Source: Sphingobacterium detergens
GTDB taxonomy: Bacteria; Bacteroidota; Bacteroidia; Sphingobacteriales; Sphingobacteriaceae
Direction: 5' to 3'
Length of the DNA stretch: 64,000 bases
NCBI RefSeq assembly: GCF_003610355.1
Contig: NZ_RAPY01000005.1
Span: 248,001-312,000 of the forward strand
Shown piece by piece: positions 18,764 through 27,032 of this stretch. Positions within the stretch are counted from its first letter, which is position 1. The number at the start of each line of letters is the position of its first letter. A program made the translations under genes and the position numbers. The notes under the pieces are model-generated. The model worked only from the letters and a program-made list of their open reading frames with translations. It made no database searches and had not been told where the DNA came from.

Positions 18764-18813
18764 AAAAAAGCAAAAAACCTACAATTTTGATTTGCAGGTT
18801 TTTTGCTTTTTTT
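18764..18813 (-). terminator. Terminator of tRNA-Glu
   Basis: Minus-strand hairpin with arms AGCAAAAAACCT and AGGTTTTTTGCT around a loop of about 15 nt and T-runs. It starts directly after the tRNA 3' end. Confidence 0.75.
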
Positions 18814-18814
18814 G

Positions 18815-18886
18815 TAGCCCGTAGGGGAATCGAACCCCTGTTTCAAGAATGAAAATCTTGCGTCCTAACCCCTAGACGAACGGGCC
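18815..18886 (-). tRNA. tRNA-Glu (anticodon TTC)
   Basis: On the minus strand the sequence folds into a full cloverleaf: acceptor GGCCCGT paired with ACGGGCT, a D-arm with TCTAGGGGTTAGGA, an anticodon stem CAAGA/TCTTG around loop TTTTCAT (anticodon TTC), and a T-arm GGGGTTCGATTCCCC. The layout closely follows bacterial tRNA-Glu. CCA is not encoded. A terminator hairpin follows directly. Confidence 0.95.
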
Positions 18887-18977
18887 ATTTGTAATGCAAC
18901 TCCAAAAGCTTTCTTGTTTTTGGAGTTGCAAATATAGACCTTAAAATCAGTATTACAAAAATAATTTTAAATATTTT

Positions 18978-20252
18978 TTAGATGAGGTCAAAACCGATGT
19001 CACGTCTGAAGTATTTTCCTTCAAAATAAATTCTTCCGGCATCAGCAGTAGCCTGTTGAAGAGCATCAAAAAGTGAGTCTTGTAATGTCGTAACAGCGAT
19101 CACACGTCCACCGGCAGTGACAACCTTACCGTCCTGCTCCTTGGTTCCTGCTTGGAATACAATAGATTCCTTGACGTTTTCCATATTCGCGATTTCTTTT
19201 CCAGATTCATAGGCTCCGGGGTAACCTCCAGCCACTAACATCACCGTAACAGCTGTTTTTGGAGAAACCGTATAAGAACGTTGGTCCAAATTTCCTTGCG
19301 CAACGCCTTCCAACAGATCCAACAGATCAGATTCAATCCGTGGCAATACAGATTCTGTTTCAGGATCACCCATACGAACATTATATTCAATGACATATGG
19401 CTCTCCTTCAACATTCATCAAACCGATGAAAATAAAGCCTTTATAGGGAATACCATCTTTCTTCAGTCCTTCGACAGTTGGTTTGATGATACGTTCTTCC
19501 ACTTTATTCAAAAATGTTTCATCAGCAAAAGGTACTGGAGAAATAGATCCCATTCCACCTGTATTTAACCCTGTATCCCCCTCACCTATCCGTTTATAGT
19601 CCTTCGCAGAAGGTAATACCTTATAGGAGTTTCCATCTGTCAATACGAATACCGATAGCTCAATTCCTTTTAAAAATTCCTCAACGACAACGACGCGGCT
19701 GGCCTCTCCAAATTTGGAATCCGCAATCATAGCTTTCAATTCAGCTTTGGCATCTTCAAGTGTTTCACAGATCAAAACACCTTTTCCCGCAGCCAGACCA
19801 TCAGCTTTAAGAACGATCGGCAACTTTTGACTCTCTAGATACACCAATCCTTCGTCCAATGACGCGACATCAAAAGAACGTGATGCAGCGGTAGGTACGC
19901 CGTGTCGATCCATAAACTGTTTCGAAAAATCTTTTGAGCCTTCTAATTGGGCTCCTTCCTTTTGCGGGCCGATTACTGGAATATCTTTCAAATCTGCACG
20001 GTTCAAAAAATAATCATGAATACCTTTTACCAATGGCTCTTCAGGTCCTACGACTACCATCTGGATAGCATTTTCCAACACAAAGGATGCTATAGCTTCA
20101 AAATCAGTAACTTTAATATTGACATTTTGGCCATATGCTCCTGTACCAGCATTTCCTGGAGCAATAAATAATTGACCTAAACGTGGACTTTTCGACAACT
20201 TATAGGCGAAGGCAGATTCACGACCTCCGGAACCGATTATTAGGATATTCAT
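18978..20252 (-). CDS. purD: Phosphoribosylamine--glycine ligase
   Basis: PurD makes glycinamide ribonucleotide from phosphoribosylamine, glycine and ATP, the second step of purine synthesis. 424 residues is full length. Visible are the N-terminal MNILIIGSGGRESAFAYKL, the VGPEEPLVKGI block near 70, the ATP-grasp region with LPIVLKADGLAAGKGV near 148, the GDTGLNTGGMGSISP signature near 228, and the metal-binding EYNVRMGDPETESV near 288. It stands alone; the other purine genes are not in the window. A perfect -7 element ends 4 nt before the ATG. Confidence 0.98.
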   Translation of the reverse strand: MNILIIGSGGRESAFAYKLSKSPRLGQLFIAPGNAGTGAYGQNVNIKVTDFEAIASFVLENAIQMVVVGPEEPLVKGIHDYFLNRADLKDIPVIGPQKEGAQLEGSKDFSKQFMDRHGVPTAASRSFDVASLDEGLVYLESQKLPIVLKADGLAAGKGVLICETLEDAKAELKAMIADSKFGEASRVVVVEEFLKGIELSVFVLTDGNSYKVLPSAKDYKRIGEGDTGLNTGGMGSISPVPFADETFLNKVEERIIKPTVEGLKKDGIPYKGFIFIGLMNVEGEPYVIEYNVRMGDPETESVLPRIESDLLDLLEGVAQGNLDQRSYTVSPKTAVTVMLVAGGYPGAYESGKEIANMENVKESIVFQAGTKEQDGKVVTAGGRVIAVTTLQDSLFDALQQATADAGRIYFEGKYFRRDIGFDLI

Positions 20253-20256
20253 AGCA

Positions 20257-20264
20257 CAAAGATA
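20257..20264 (-). promoter_or_regulatory. -7 element of purD, leaderless layout
   Basis: Minus-strand TATCTTTG (exact TAnnTTTG) followed by TGCT and the purD ATG. The string CTTTGTGCTATG is shared with the promoter and start of the gene at 27033. Confidence 0.6.
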
Positions 20265-20446
20265 TTTTTTTTATGCTAATTTTCAGGCATAAGATGGTTC
20301 AAAAACGGATTTTAAATTTATTTTCCGGCTTAAAAGAACTCCAAAGCATCAATACAAATAATTTAACTTCTCCAATTCGATAATATTTTGATTTATAAGT
20401 TGATTAAAGGAAAAATATTTTCTAATTTTCAAGAAACATTAGTCAT

Positions 20447-23131
20447 ATGTACGCTCGAATATTGTTGTTAGTCAATTGCCTATTACTTCCTTTCTGGGCG
20501 CTCGCTCAAATTGATCAAACGTTACAGAAATTGGAGTCTTACCATGAAAATCATGTAACCGAAAAAATTTATCTACACCTAGACAAAAATGACTATTCAG
20601 CCGGTGAAAATATTTGGTTCAAAATGTATTGCACCACCGCACCTTTCAATTACTTGAGCAATATCAGCAAAATCGCCAATATCGAATTAATCTCCCCAAC
20701 AAATAACGTCATCAAGAGCATCAAAATTCCACTAACATTAGGGCTCGGCATTGGTGATTTCAGCTTATCTGACACCCTCGTAGAGGGTTCGTATAGAATT
20801 AGAGCGTACACCCGTTGGATGCAAAATGATTCCATATCCAATTTCTATGAGCGCATTATCCCTATTACCAACGGAAGAGCAGATAATGTCATAACCCAAA
20901 GCACATTCCTTAAAAATGGAAATGAAAATTTCTTCCAGATCAATCTAAAAACAATTCAAGGAGCACCTCTAATAAACAGTAGTGTAAGCTATGCCCTCAA
21001 ACAAGATGGCCAAAAGGAAAAGACTGGACGGCTAAAATCCAATGAAAATGGAACAATAGCACTTGAACTCAAAGATAACTTTAAAGGCGGGCTATTAACA
21101 TTGCAATTCCTGTCCTCAGATAAAAGACGTGTTTTAAAGAGTTTTACTATCCCAAATCCAAATCAGCAAAACAGTATCCAGATTTTTCCTGAAAGCGGTG
21201 AATTAGTAAACAATATCTTGAGTAAAACTGGAGTCAAAGTGCTTAGCCCCGCAGGCTTGGGTATAAAATCAAAAATCAAAATCGGGGAGGAAAACCAAGC
21301 GCCGATCATCGAATTTGAGACCAATACCCTTGGTATGGGAAGTATGCCGCTAATTCTAAGCACTGGAAAAAAATATATTGCCACAGCAATCTTCCCAGAT
21401 GGAAATTCGGTAAGCACCCCACTGCCTCCTGTAGCAGCCTCAGGCTATGTACTGACCGTAAATTCGGGTTTAAAAGACAAGATTGCAGCCCAATTATCCT
21501 CCACTAACGATTTGGTAACCGGCAAAGAGGTTTATCTAATCGCACAATATAACGGCATCGTACTGCATGCTGTAAAGCAAAAGTTAAATGGACCGGAGAT
21601 TCTATTCAACATTCCCAAAAAGGATCTTCCTTCGGGTGTGATTCAACTGTCTGTACTTAATGAGCAGATGGCTCCCATCATCGAGAGGCTCGTCTTTAAT
21701 TACAATGCTCCTAAAACAATATTTCCAATAGCGATCCAATTAAATAAATCCTCCTTTGCGACGAGAGACCAGGTCATCGCAAACCTCTCCGTTAAAGAAG
21801 GCAGTAGCGATACCTCAAAAATAGCGGCACTCTCGGCAGCTGTAGTCAATCTAAGTAAAGTCGACTCTACCACTGACCAATATTATTCTTCCATAATCTC
21901 GGAGCTTCTACTCAAATCCGATCTCCGTGGTTTTGTAGAGCGGCCCAATTATTATTTTGAAGATCTAAATAACATTCGGTTTAGTGAGCTTGACAACCTC
22001 ATGTTGATCCAAGGCTGGCGTATATTGGATTGGAAGAATTCTCTCCTTCCAACCAATAATCTGTATCCACCAGAAAAAGGTCTCACGATCTCGGGAACCG
22101 TAAAGAAAACTGGGCGCAAAGCGGTCGTTCCCAATGCTAAAGTGACCCTAGTACCAACCAGCAATATGATGCTGAGTATAGATACATTGACAAATAATGA
22201 TGGTCGATTTGTTTTTGAGGACCTCTTATTCGCCGACAGTATTAAATTTATAGTAACCGGAAATGGTCCGAAGGAAAAGAATAGGGTCGATATACTTGTC
22301 GACGAGACCACAGCTCCTGCAGTTAATGAAAGCAAAGACCAGCCATTGATCGCGAATGATGTAAACAGCAAACTGATCGATCAGCTCAAAGGTAGCCAGC
22401 AATTTTTGACGGAACTGGAAGCTGCTGGTATTATTCAAAAAAGTATTAAATTGGAGGAAGTACAGGTGAACAGGGTAAGGACCAATAAAGCAGACAAAAA
22501 TTCAAGAAATCTCAATGGCCCCGGCCATGCAGATCAGGTCATATCTGCCGAAGATCTATCGACCTGCACAACCCTGGAGCAATGTCTCGCAGGGAGACTG
22601 GTAGGCGTGATCTTCAGAAATGGAGTCCCTTACAGTACCCGATCGATGGGAATGAACGGGGGTAGTCCAATGCAAGTTGTTTTAGATGGCATGTACATTG
22701 AAGCTGATCAGATCAGCATGATTAATGTTCAGGATATCGCGAGTATCGAGGTGCTGAGAAGCATAGGTAATACCGCCATTTATGGTATGTATGGCGGAAA
22801 TGGGGTATTGGTCATTACGAGTAAATCTGGCGATGCTCTATCAGCATCCTATACACCGACCGGAATTGTCACTATTGTGCCCAAAGGACTGCATGTAAAC
22901 CGTAGTTTTTTCAAACCACAATATAATACCACACAAAAGCAGGAACTTAGGCGTGACCTAAGAACAACCATCGCCTGGGAGCCTAATTTGGTCACAGAGA
23001 AAAATGGAAAAACCAAATTTGATTTTTTCACTTCTGATGAACCCGGAACTTATAAAATTACCGTCGAAGGAATTGACATGGAGGGTAAAATTGCCCATCT
23101 TGAATATTTAATAGAAGTAAAACCACAATAG
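20447..23131 (+). CDS. Exported MG2-like protein with a TonB-receptor plug domain but no barrel
   Basis: 894 residues. Signal peptide to about residue 21 (FWALAQ). The N-terminal part (about 38-140) has an alpha-2-macroglobulin MG2-like domain (EKIYLHLDKNDYSAGENIWF). A carboxypeptidase-regulatory-like beta-sandwich sits near 545-600. A plug domain (about 680-800) has GAIYG-type motifs such as GNTAIYGMYGGNGVLVITSK, as in SusC proteins. The last 60 residues again look macroglobulin-like (TSDEPGTYKITVEGID). No transmembrane barrel follows the plug. Proteins of this build are frequent in Bacteroidota and their function is unknown. Confidence 0.75.
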   Translation: MYARILLLVNCLLLPFWALAQIDQTLQKLESYHENHVTEKIYLHLDKNDYSAGENIWFKMYCTTAPFNYLSNISKIANIELISPTNNVIKSIKIPLTLGLGIGDFSLSDTLVEGSYRIRAYTRWMQNDSISNFYERIIPITNGRADNVITQSTFLKNGNENFFQINLKTIQGAPLINSSVSYALKQDGQKEKTGRLKSNENGTIALELKDNFKGGLLTLQFLSSDKRRVLKSFTIPNPNQQNSIQIFPESGELVNNILSKTGVKVLSPAGLGIKSKIKIGEENQAPIIEFETNTLGMGSMPLILSTGKKYIATAIFPDGNSVSTPLPPVAASGYVLTVNSGLKDKIAAQLSSTNDLVTGKEVYLIAQYNGIVLHAVKQKLNGPEILFNIPKKDLPSGVIQLSVLNEQMAPIIERLVFNYNAPKTIFPIAIQLNKSSFATRDQVIANLSVKEGSSDTSKIAALSAAVVNLSKVDSTTDQYYSSIISELLLKSDLRGFVERPNYYFEDLNNIRFSELDNLMLIQGWRILDWKNSLLPTNNLYPPEKGLTISGTVKKTGRKAVVPNAKVTLVPTSNMMLSIDTLTNNDGRFVFEDLLFADSIKFIVTGNGPKEKNRVDILVDETTAPAVNESKDQPLIANDVNSKLIDQLKGSQQFLTELEAAGIIQKSIKLEEVQVNRVRTNKADKNSRNLNGPGHADQVISAEDLSTCTTLEQCLAGRLVGVIFRNGVPYSTRSMGMNGGSPMQVVLDGMYIEADQISMINVQDIASIEVLRSIGNTAIYGMYGGNGVLVITSKSGDALSASYTPTGIVTIVPKGLHVNRSFFKPQYNTTQKQELRRDLRTTIAWEPNLVTEKNGKTKFDFFTSDEPGTYKITVEGIDMEGKIAHLEYLIEVKPQ

Positions 23132-23170
23132 CAACCCGAACAAACCGTTATAAATTTATATAAATTCGTT

Positions 23171-23935
23171 ATGGAGCATATCAAAACCAAAATAGAAGAC
23201 CATATTTTAAGTATTTTTTTAGATCGGGGAAAGTCTAACGCCATCGATACACAGCTATTGAAAGAGCTTATAGAGACATTGGAATCTAGCCAAGAAAACG
23301 ATGCCGTGCGTGGGGCGATCCTTATTGGTAAGGAGAACTTTTTTAGTGCTGGTCTTGACCTAATAACCTTGTTCGGATATGACGAGGATCAAATCCGGGA
23401 ATTCTGGAATCTTTTTTTAGAGGCAACCTCGCTACTGGCCTCTTTCCCTAAACCGATAGCTGCCGCCATATCTGGCCATAGCCCTGCTGGAGGTTGTGTA
23501 TTTGCCTTATGTTGCGATTATAGAATCATGGCTGAGGGTAATTTTGTTATAGGACTTAATGAAATACCTGTTGGGCTTATCGTTCCTGAAAGTATCTTTC
23601 AACTTTATGCTTTTTGGATCGGGAAACGACATGCTTATCAGAATCTCCTCGAGGGAAAACTGCTTTCTCCTCAGGAAGCAAAATCACAGGGCTTAGTGGA
23701 TGAAGTCGTTCCAGCGGATATACTTTTTAATACCGCCGCAAAGAAGATAAGACAGATCACGCAGTTTAATCAAAATACCTGGCAGACTTCTAAACTAAAC
23801 TTCAGAAAAGAAATAATTCTTAAATTGCGCGAAAATAGAGAAGAAACCATTCAGGCTATTCTCGAGCAATGGTGGCTGCCGTCAACACGGTCTATATTAA
23901 AGTCGATCATCGAAAACTTGACTTCAAAAAAATAA
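23171..23935 (+). CDS. Enoyl-CoA hydratase/isomerase family protein
   Basis: 254 residues, full length for a crotonase. The two oxyanion-hole segments are visible: FFSAGLDLITLFG near residue 57 and ISGHSPAGGCVFALCCDYR near 100. A glutamate in GLNEIPVGL near 130 is in the place of a catalytic acid; the second usual Glu is not evident, so it may be an isomerase or a variant rather than a standard hydratase. It lies 39 nt after the MG2/plug gene. Neighbours give no pathway, so the CoA substrate is open. Confidence 0.88.
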   Translation: MEHIKTKIEDHILSIFLDRGKSNAIDTQLLKELIETLESSQENDAVRGAILIGKENFFSAGLDLITLFGYDEDQIREFWNLFLEATSLLASFPKPIAAAISGHSPAGGCVFALCCDYRIMAEGNFVIGLNEIPVGLIVPESIFQLYAFWIGKRHAYQNLLEGKLLSPQEAKSQGLVDEVVPADILFNTAAKKIRQITQFNQNTWQTSKLNFRKEIILKLRENREETIQAILEQWWLPSTRSILKSIIENLTSKK

Positions 23936-23956
23936 TATATAATAAACGAAAATCAC

Positions 23957-24640
23957 ATGAGAAATCTCTTTTTCTTTGTTCTTATCTGTCTCTCCATAGG
24001 TGTGATCTCCTGTAGAAACAATAAAAAAGAAGACAAGGCAGTAAAAATTGCCCAGGATTCTATCCCTTTGGATACTATAAGCAAACTGGACACGATCGAA
24101 AAAGAAGTGAAGAAAGAGGATGCTGAAACACTTGAAGAAGTATTGGAAAAAATTGCCAAAGCATATACCGATCAAGACAGTAAAACAATCAACAACTATA
24201 TCCATCCAAAATTAGGGATCTATATTATCTATCGTCCGGGGGCATTGGATTCGTATGTACATCAAAGTAATTTTAACTTTTCCAAACCAGTACCAGAATA
24301 TCATTCGTATGAAAAACTGAGTTACAAAGGTCCTCTAAAAGCAGAAAAACTACCTGCTTTTGACTGTGGAACAATGAAATGGGACAAACTAGGTTTTTTC
24401 TATGATAAGAAGTCCCGTCCGAATGAACTGTCACAAACAGCCAAATTCATGAATGAGATTTTAGATGCAAAAATCAATAGAACCGAATTACAGCGATTAA
24501 GAAATATAGAAACCAGAAGCTACCGAGCGATCATGACTTCCAACGAAAGCGAAGAACCTTTTGTTTTTCATGTAACAAAAGAGGGGGAAAAGTGGTATAT
24601 TACAGTTATAGACCGCGCCTATGCAGGTTGTGATGCATAA
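23957..24640 (+). CDS. Hypothetical lipoprotein
   Basis: 227 residues. The N-terminus is a lipoprotein signal (LSIGVISCRNN, Cys near 21), followed by a charged, Lys/Glu-rich linker (about 25-60) and a globular part with an SnoaL/NTF2-like start (LEEVLEKIAKAYTDQDSKTI) and a YRAIMTSNESEEPFVFHVTK strand pair near the end. Not recognised beyond that. It probably resides in the periplasm. Its last codons contain the likely -33 box of the downstream mutase gene. Confidence 0.7.
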   Translation: MRNLFFFVLICLSIGVISCRNNKKEDKAVKIAQDSIPLDTISKLDTIEKEVKKEDAETLEEVLEKIAKAYTDQDSKTINNYIHPKLGIYIIYRPGALDSYVHQSNFNFSKPVPEYHSYEKLSYKGPLKAEKLPAFDCGTMKWDKLGFFYDKKSRPNELSQTAKFMNEILDAKINRTELQRLRNIETRSYRAIMTSNESEEPFVFHVTKEGEKWYITVIDRAYAGCDA

Positions 24641-24658
24641 AATAATTTTTTACATTTA
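24628..24658 (+). promoter_or_regulatory. Promoter of the phosphohexomutase gene
   Basis: TTG, a 20-nt spacer, then TACATTTA, a good fit to the Bacteroidota -33/-7 pattern (TTTG and TAnnTTTG). The ATG follows 16 nt later. Confidence 0.5.
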
Positions 24659-24674
24659 GCCATATTTAACGATC

Positions 24675-26411
24675 ATGGGAAATTTAGATAAAGACATACT
24701 AGAGAAAATCGACGATTGGTTAAGCTCCAGTTATGACGAGGAAACAAGAGCCTCCGTCCAGAAATTAATAGATGATCAAGCGGAGACAGAGCTTATTGAT
24801 TCGTTTTACAAGGATCTTGAGTTTGGAACAGGCGGTTTAAGAGGGATTATGGGCGTGGGATCCAACCGCATGAATAAGTATACGATTGGGAAAGCGACAC
24901 AAGGATTATCGAACTATCTCATAAAACAGTTTCCAAATCAGGAAATAAAAGTAGCTGTCTCCTACGATAGCCGTAACAATTCGCAGTCCTTTGGTCAGCT
25001 TGTTGCCCAGGTGTTTGCAGCAAACGGCATTAAGGTTTATCTTTTCAACGAACTACGTCCTACACCGATGCTATCTTTTGCCATCCGCCATTTTGGATGT
25101 AAAAGTGGGGTTATGTTGACAGCTTCACATAATCCTAAAGAATACAATGGCTATAAAGCTTATTGGAACGATGGATCCCAATTGACGGCTCCCCATGATA
25201 AAAATGTGATCGATGAGGTCAATGCTATTGCCAGCGTCAAAGACATCCGATTTGAAGGAAATACACAAAATATTATTCCTGTTGGAGAAGAAATTGATCC
25301 AATCTATATTGAAGCCAACAAAGCATTAAGTATACACCCTGAGGCTGTACAGGCACAGAAGGACCTAAAAATAGTTTATTCTCCGATACATGGTACCGGA
25401 ATCACGATCGTTCCAAAAATGCTTGCTTCATGGGGCTTTGAAAACGTTACTGTGGTCACCGAACAAGCGACGCCAGATGGGAACTTCCCTACAGTGATCT
25501 ACCCTAACCCTGAGGAGGAGGACGCCATGGCCCTAGCGAAGAAAAAAGGGGAAGAAATTGACGCGGACCTTGTTTTAGCAACCGATCCAGATGCGGACCG
25601 TGTTGGGATCGCGGTTAAAAACAGTCAGGGGCAATTTCAATTACTCAATGGTAATCAAATTGGCAGCTTGTTAATCTATTATGTGCTGAGTGCAAAAAGT
25701 GATCTAAAGCAATTGGGCAACAATCCCTATATTGTGAAAACGATTGTAACCAGTAACCTTCAAGCGGACATTGCAAACCATTACCATGTTGCTCATTATG
25801 AAACACTCACCGGATTTAAATATATCGGCGAATTGATGACAAAACTAGGCGACTCAGCACAATATCTTGCCGGTGGAGAGGAAAGCTATGGCTATTTAGT
25901 CGGCGATTTAGTCCGGGATAAGGATGCGCCTAATTCATGTGCATTCTTGGCGGAAATGACTGCATATTTTAAGTCAAAAGGCAAGACTGTTTATGAAGTG
26001 TTATTAGATATCTATCAAGAGTTTGGCTGCTATCAGGAAAAATTGATCTCCTTAACAAAAAAAGGAAAAGCTGGAGCTGAGGAAATTCAAGCGATGATGG
26101 CGGGCCTACGCCAAAATCTACCTACCACACTCGGCGGAATCGAAGTCAAAGAAATTCGGGATTATGAGCTCTCCCAAACAACGGACATGAAAACAGGCCG
26201 TAAAAGCGAAATTACTCTTCCAAAGTCGGATGTCTTACAGTTTATCACTGTAGATGGTGACGTGATTTCAGCGAGACCTTCCGGTACAGAGCCCAAAATC
26301 AAATTCTATTGCTCCGTTAAGGGGACGCTTCATGATAAAAGTGATTACCTAAGTCTTCAAAATACATTGGAAGAAAAAGTAGACCGTATGATGAAAGATA
26401 TTGTTGGATAA
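24675..26411 (+). CDS. Phospho-sugar mutase (phosphoglucomutase/phosphomannomutase family)
   Basis: 578 residues, the length of the PgcA-like alpha-phosphoglucomutases. The four-domain alpha-D-phosphohexomutase fold is marked by the catalytic serine loop GVMLTASHNPKEYNGYK near 150, the metal-binding ATDPDADRVGIAV near 306, the sugar-binding GGEESYGYLVGD near 400, and the phosphate-binding RPSGTEPKIKFYC near 540. It interconverts hexose 1- and 6-phosphates and is cytoplasmic. Its TAA is directly followed by the ATG of a NUDIX gene, so the pair is co-transcribed. Confidence 0.95.
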   Translation: MGNLDKDILEKIDDWLSSSYDEETRASVQKLIDDQAETELIDSFYKDLEFGTGGLRGIMGVGSNRMNKYTIGKATQGLSNYLIKQFPNQEIKVAVSYDSRNNSQSFGQLVAQVFAANGIKVYLFNELRPTPMLSFAIRHFGCKSGVMLTASHNPKEYNGYKAYWNDGSQLTAPHDKNVIDEVNAIASVKDIRFEGNTQNIIPVGEEIDPIYIEANKALSIHPEAVQAQKDLKIVYSPIHGTGITIVPKMLASWGFENVTVVTEQATPDGNFPTVIYPNPEEEDAMALAKKKGEEIDADLVLATDPDADRVGIAVKNSQGQFQLLNGNQIGSLLIYYVLSAKSDLKQLGNNPYIVKTIVTSNLQADIANHYHVAHYETLTGFKYIGELMTKLGDSAQYLAGGEESYGYLVGDLVRDKDAPNSCAFLAEMTAYFKSKGKTVYEVLLDIYQEFGCYQEKLISLTKKGKAGAEEIQAMMAGLRQNLPTTLGGIEVKEIRDYELSQTTDMKTGRKSEITLPKSDVLQFITVDGDVISARPSGTEPKIKFYCSVKGTLHDKSDYLSLQNTLEEKVDRMMKDIVG

Positions 26412-26954
26412 ATGGAAAAATGGAAACGATTATCATCCGAATATATTTGTAAGGAACCTTGGGCAACATTACGCAGGGATACATGCGAACTACCCGATGG
26501 GCGAATTAATGACCACTATTATGTCCTGGAATATCCGGATTGGGTCAATATGGTCGGCATCACTGCACAAGATGAGTTGTTAGTAATCCGGCAATACCGT
26601 CATGGTGCAGGTATCATTTCATTGGAAATTCCAGCTGGTACAACTGAGCCGGGAGAAAATCCGCTAGACGCCGCAGTCCGGGAAATGCTCGAAGAAACGG
26701 GATATGAGTTTGATAAAATTGAAGAGATTGCGAGCCTCTATGCCAATCCCGCGACAAGTGGCAACATTACATATACCTATCTCATGACAGGTGGACAGAA
26801 AGTTCAGGAACAAGATTTGGACGAACACGAGGAGATTGAGGTTTTTCTTATCCCACTTGAGGAAGCGAAAACAATGTTGCTGGAAAACAAATTTAGTCAG
26901 GCATTACACAGCAGCGCATTATTCTATGCTTTTAATAAATTAGGCTTGTTTTAA
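26412..26954 (+). CDS. NUDIX hydrolase (ADP-sugar pyrophosphatase-like)
   Basis: 180 residues. The complete Nudix box is present (GENPLDAAVREMLEETG, about residues 80-96, matching Gx5Ex7REUxEExGU), with the ADP-ribose/ADP-sugar pyrophosphatase-like LEIPAGTTEPGE stretch just before it. It begins with no gap after the phosphohexomutase stop, which suggests a link to nucleotide-sugar turnover, though the substrate is inference. Its stop codon lies inside a perfect terminator palindrome. Confidence 0.9.
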   Translation: MEKWKRLSSEYICKEPWATLRRDTCELPDGRINDHYYVLEYPDWVNMVGITAQDELLVIRQYRHGAGIISLEIPAGTTEPGENPLDAAVREMLEETGYEFDKIEEIASLYANPATSGNITYTYLMTGGQKVQEQDLDEHEEIEVFLIPLEEAKTMLLENKFSQALHSSALFYAFNKLGLF

Positions 26955-26968
26955 AACAAGCCTAATTT
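26937..26968. terminator. Palindromic terminator overlapping the NUDIX stop codon
   Basis: A perfect 16-bp palindrome centred between 26952 and 26953 (AAATTAGGCTTGTTTT and its complement) with flanking A and T runs. The TAA of the NUDIX gene is at its centre. Confidence 0.85.
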
Positions 26969-27020
26969 TATTCTGTTTTTCTCTTTCATACTTTAATTTT
27001 CACTAGACTTTTGATTTTTG

Positions 27021-27028
27021 TACCTTTG
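27021..27028 (+). promoter_or_regulatory. -7 element of the 27033 gene, leaderless layout
   Basis: TACCTTTG matches the consensus exactly; TGCT and the ATG follow. A weak -33 (TTTT at 26997-27000) lies 20 nt upstream. Confidence 0.6.
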
Positions 27029-27032
27029 TGCT

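Noticed and set aside
27018..27032. TTG start giving a five-residue longer N-terminus for the 27033 gene
   Set aside because: The TTG lies in the promoter -7 region, and the family begins at the ATG at 27033.
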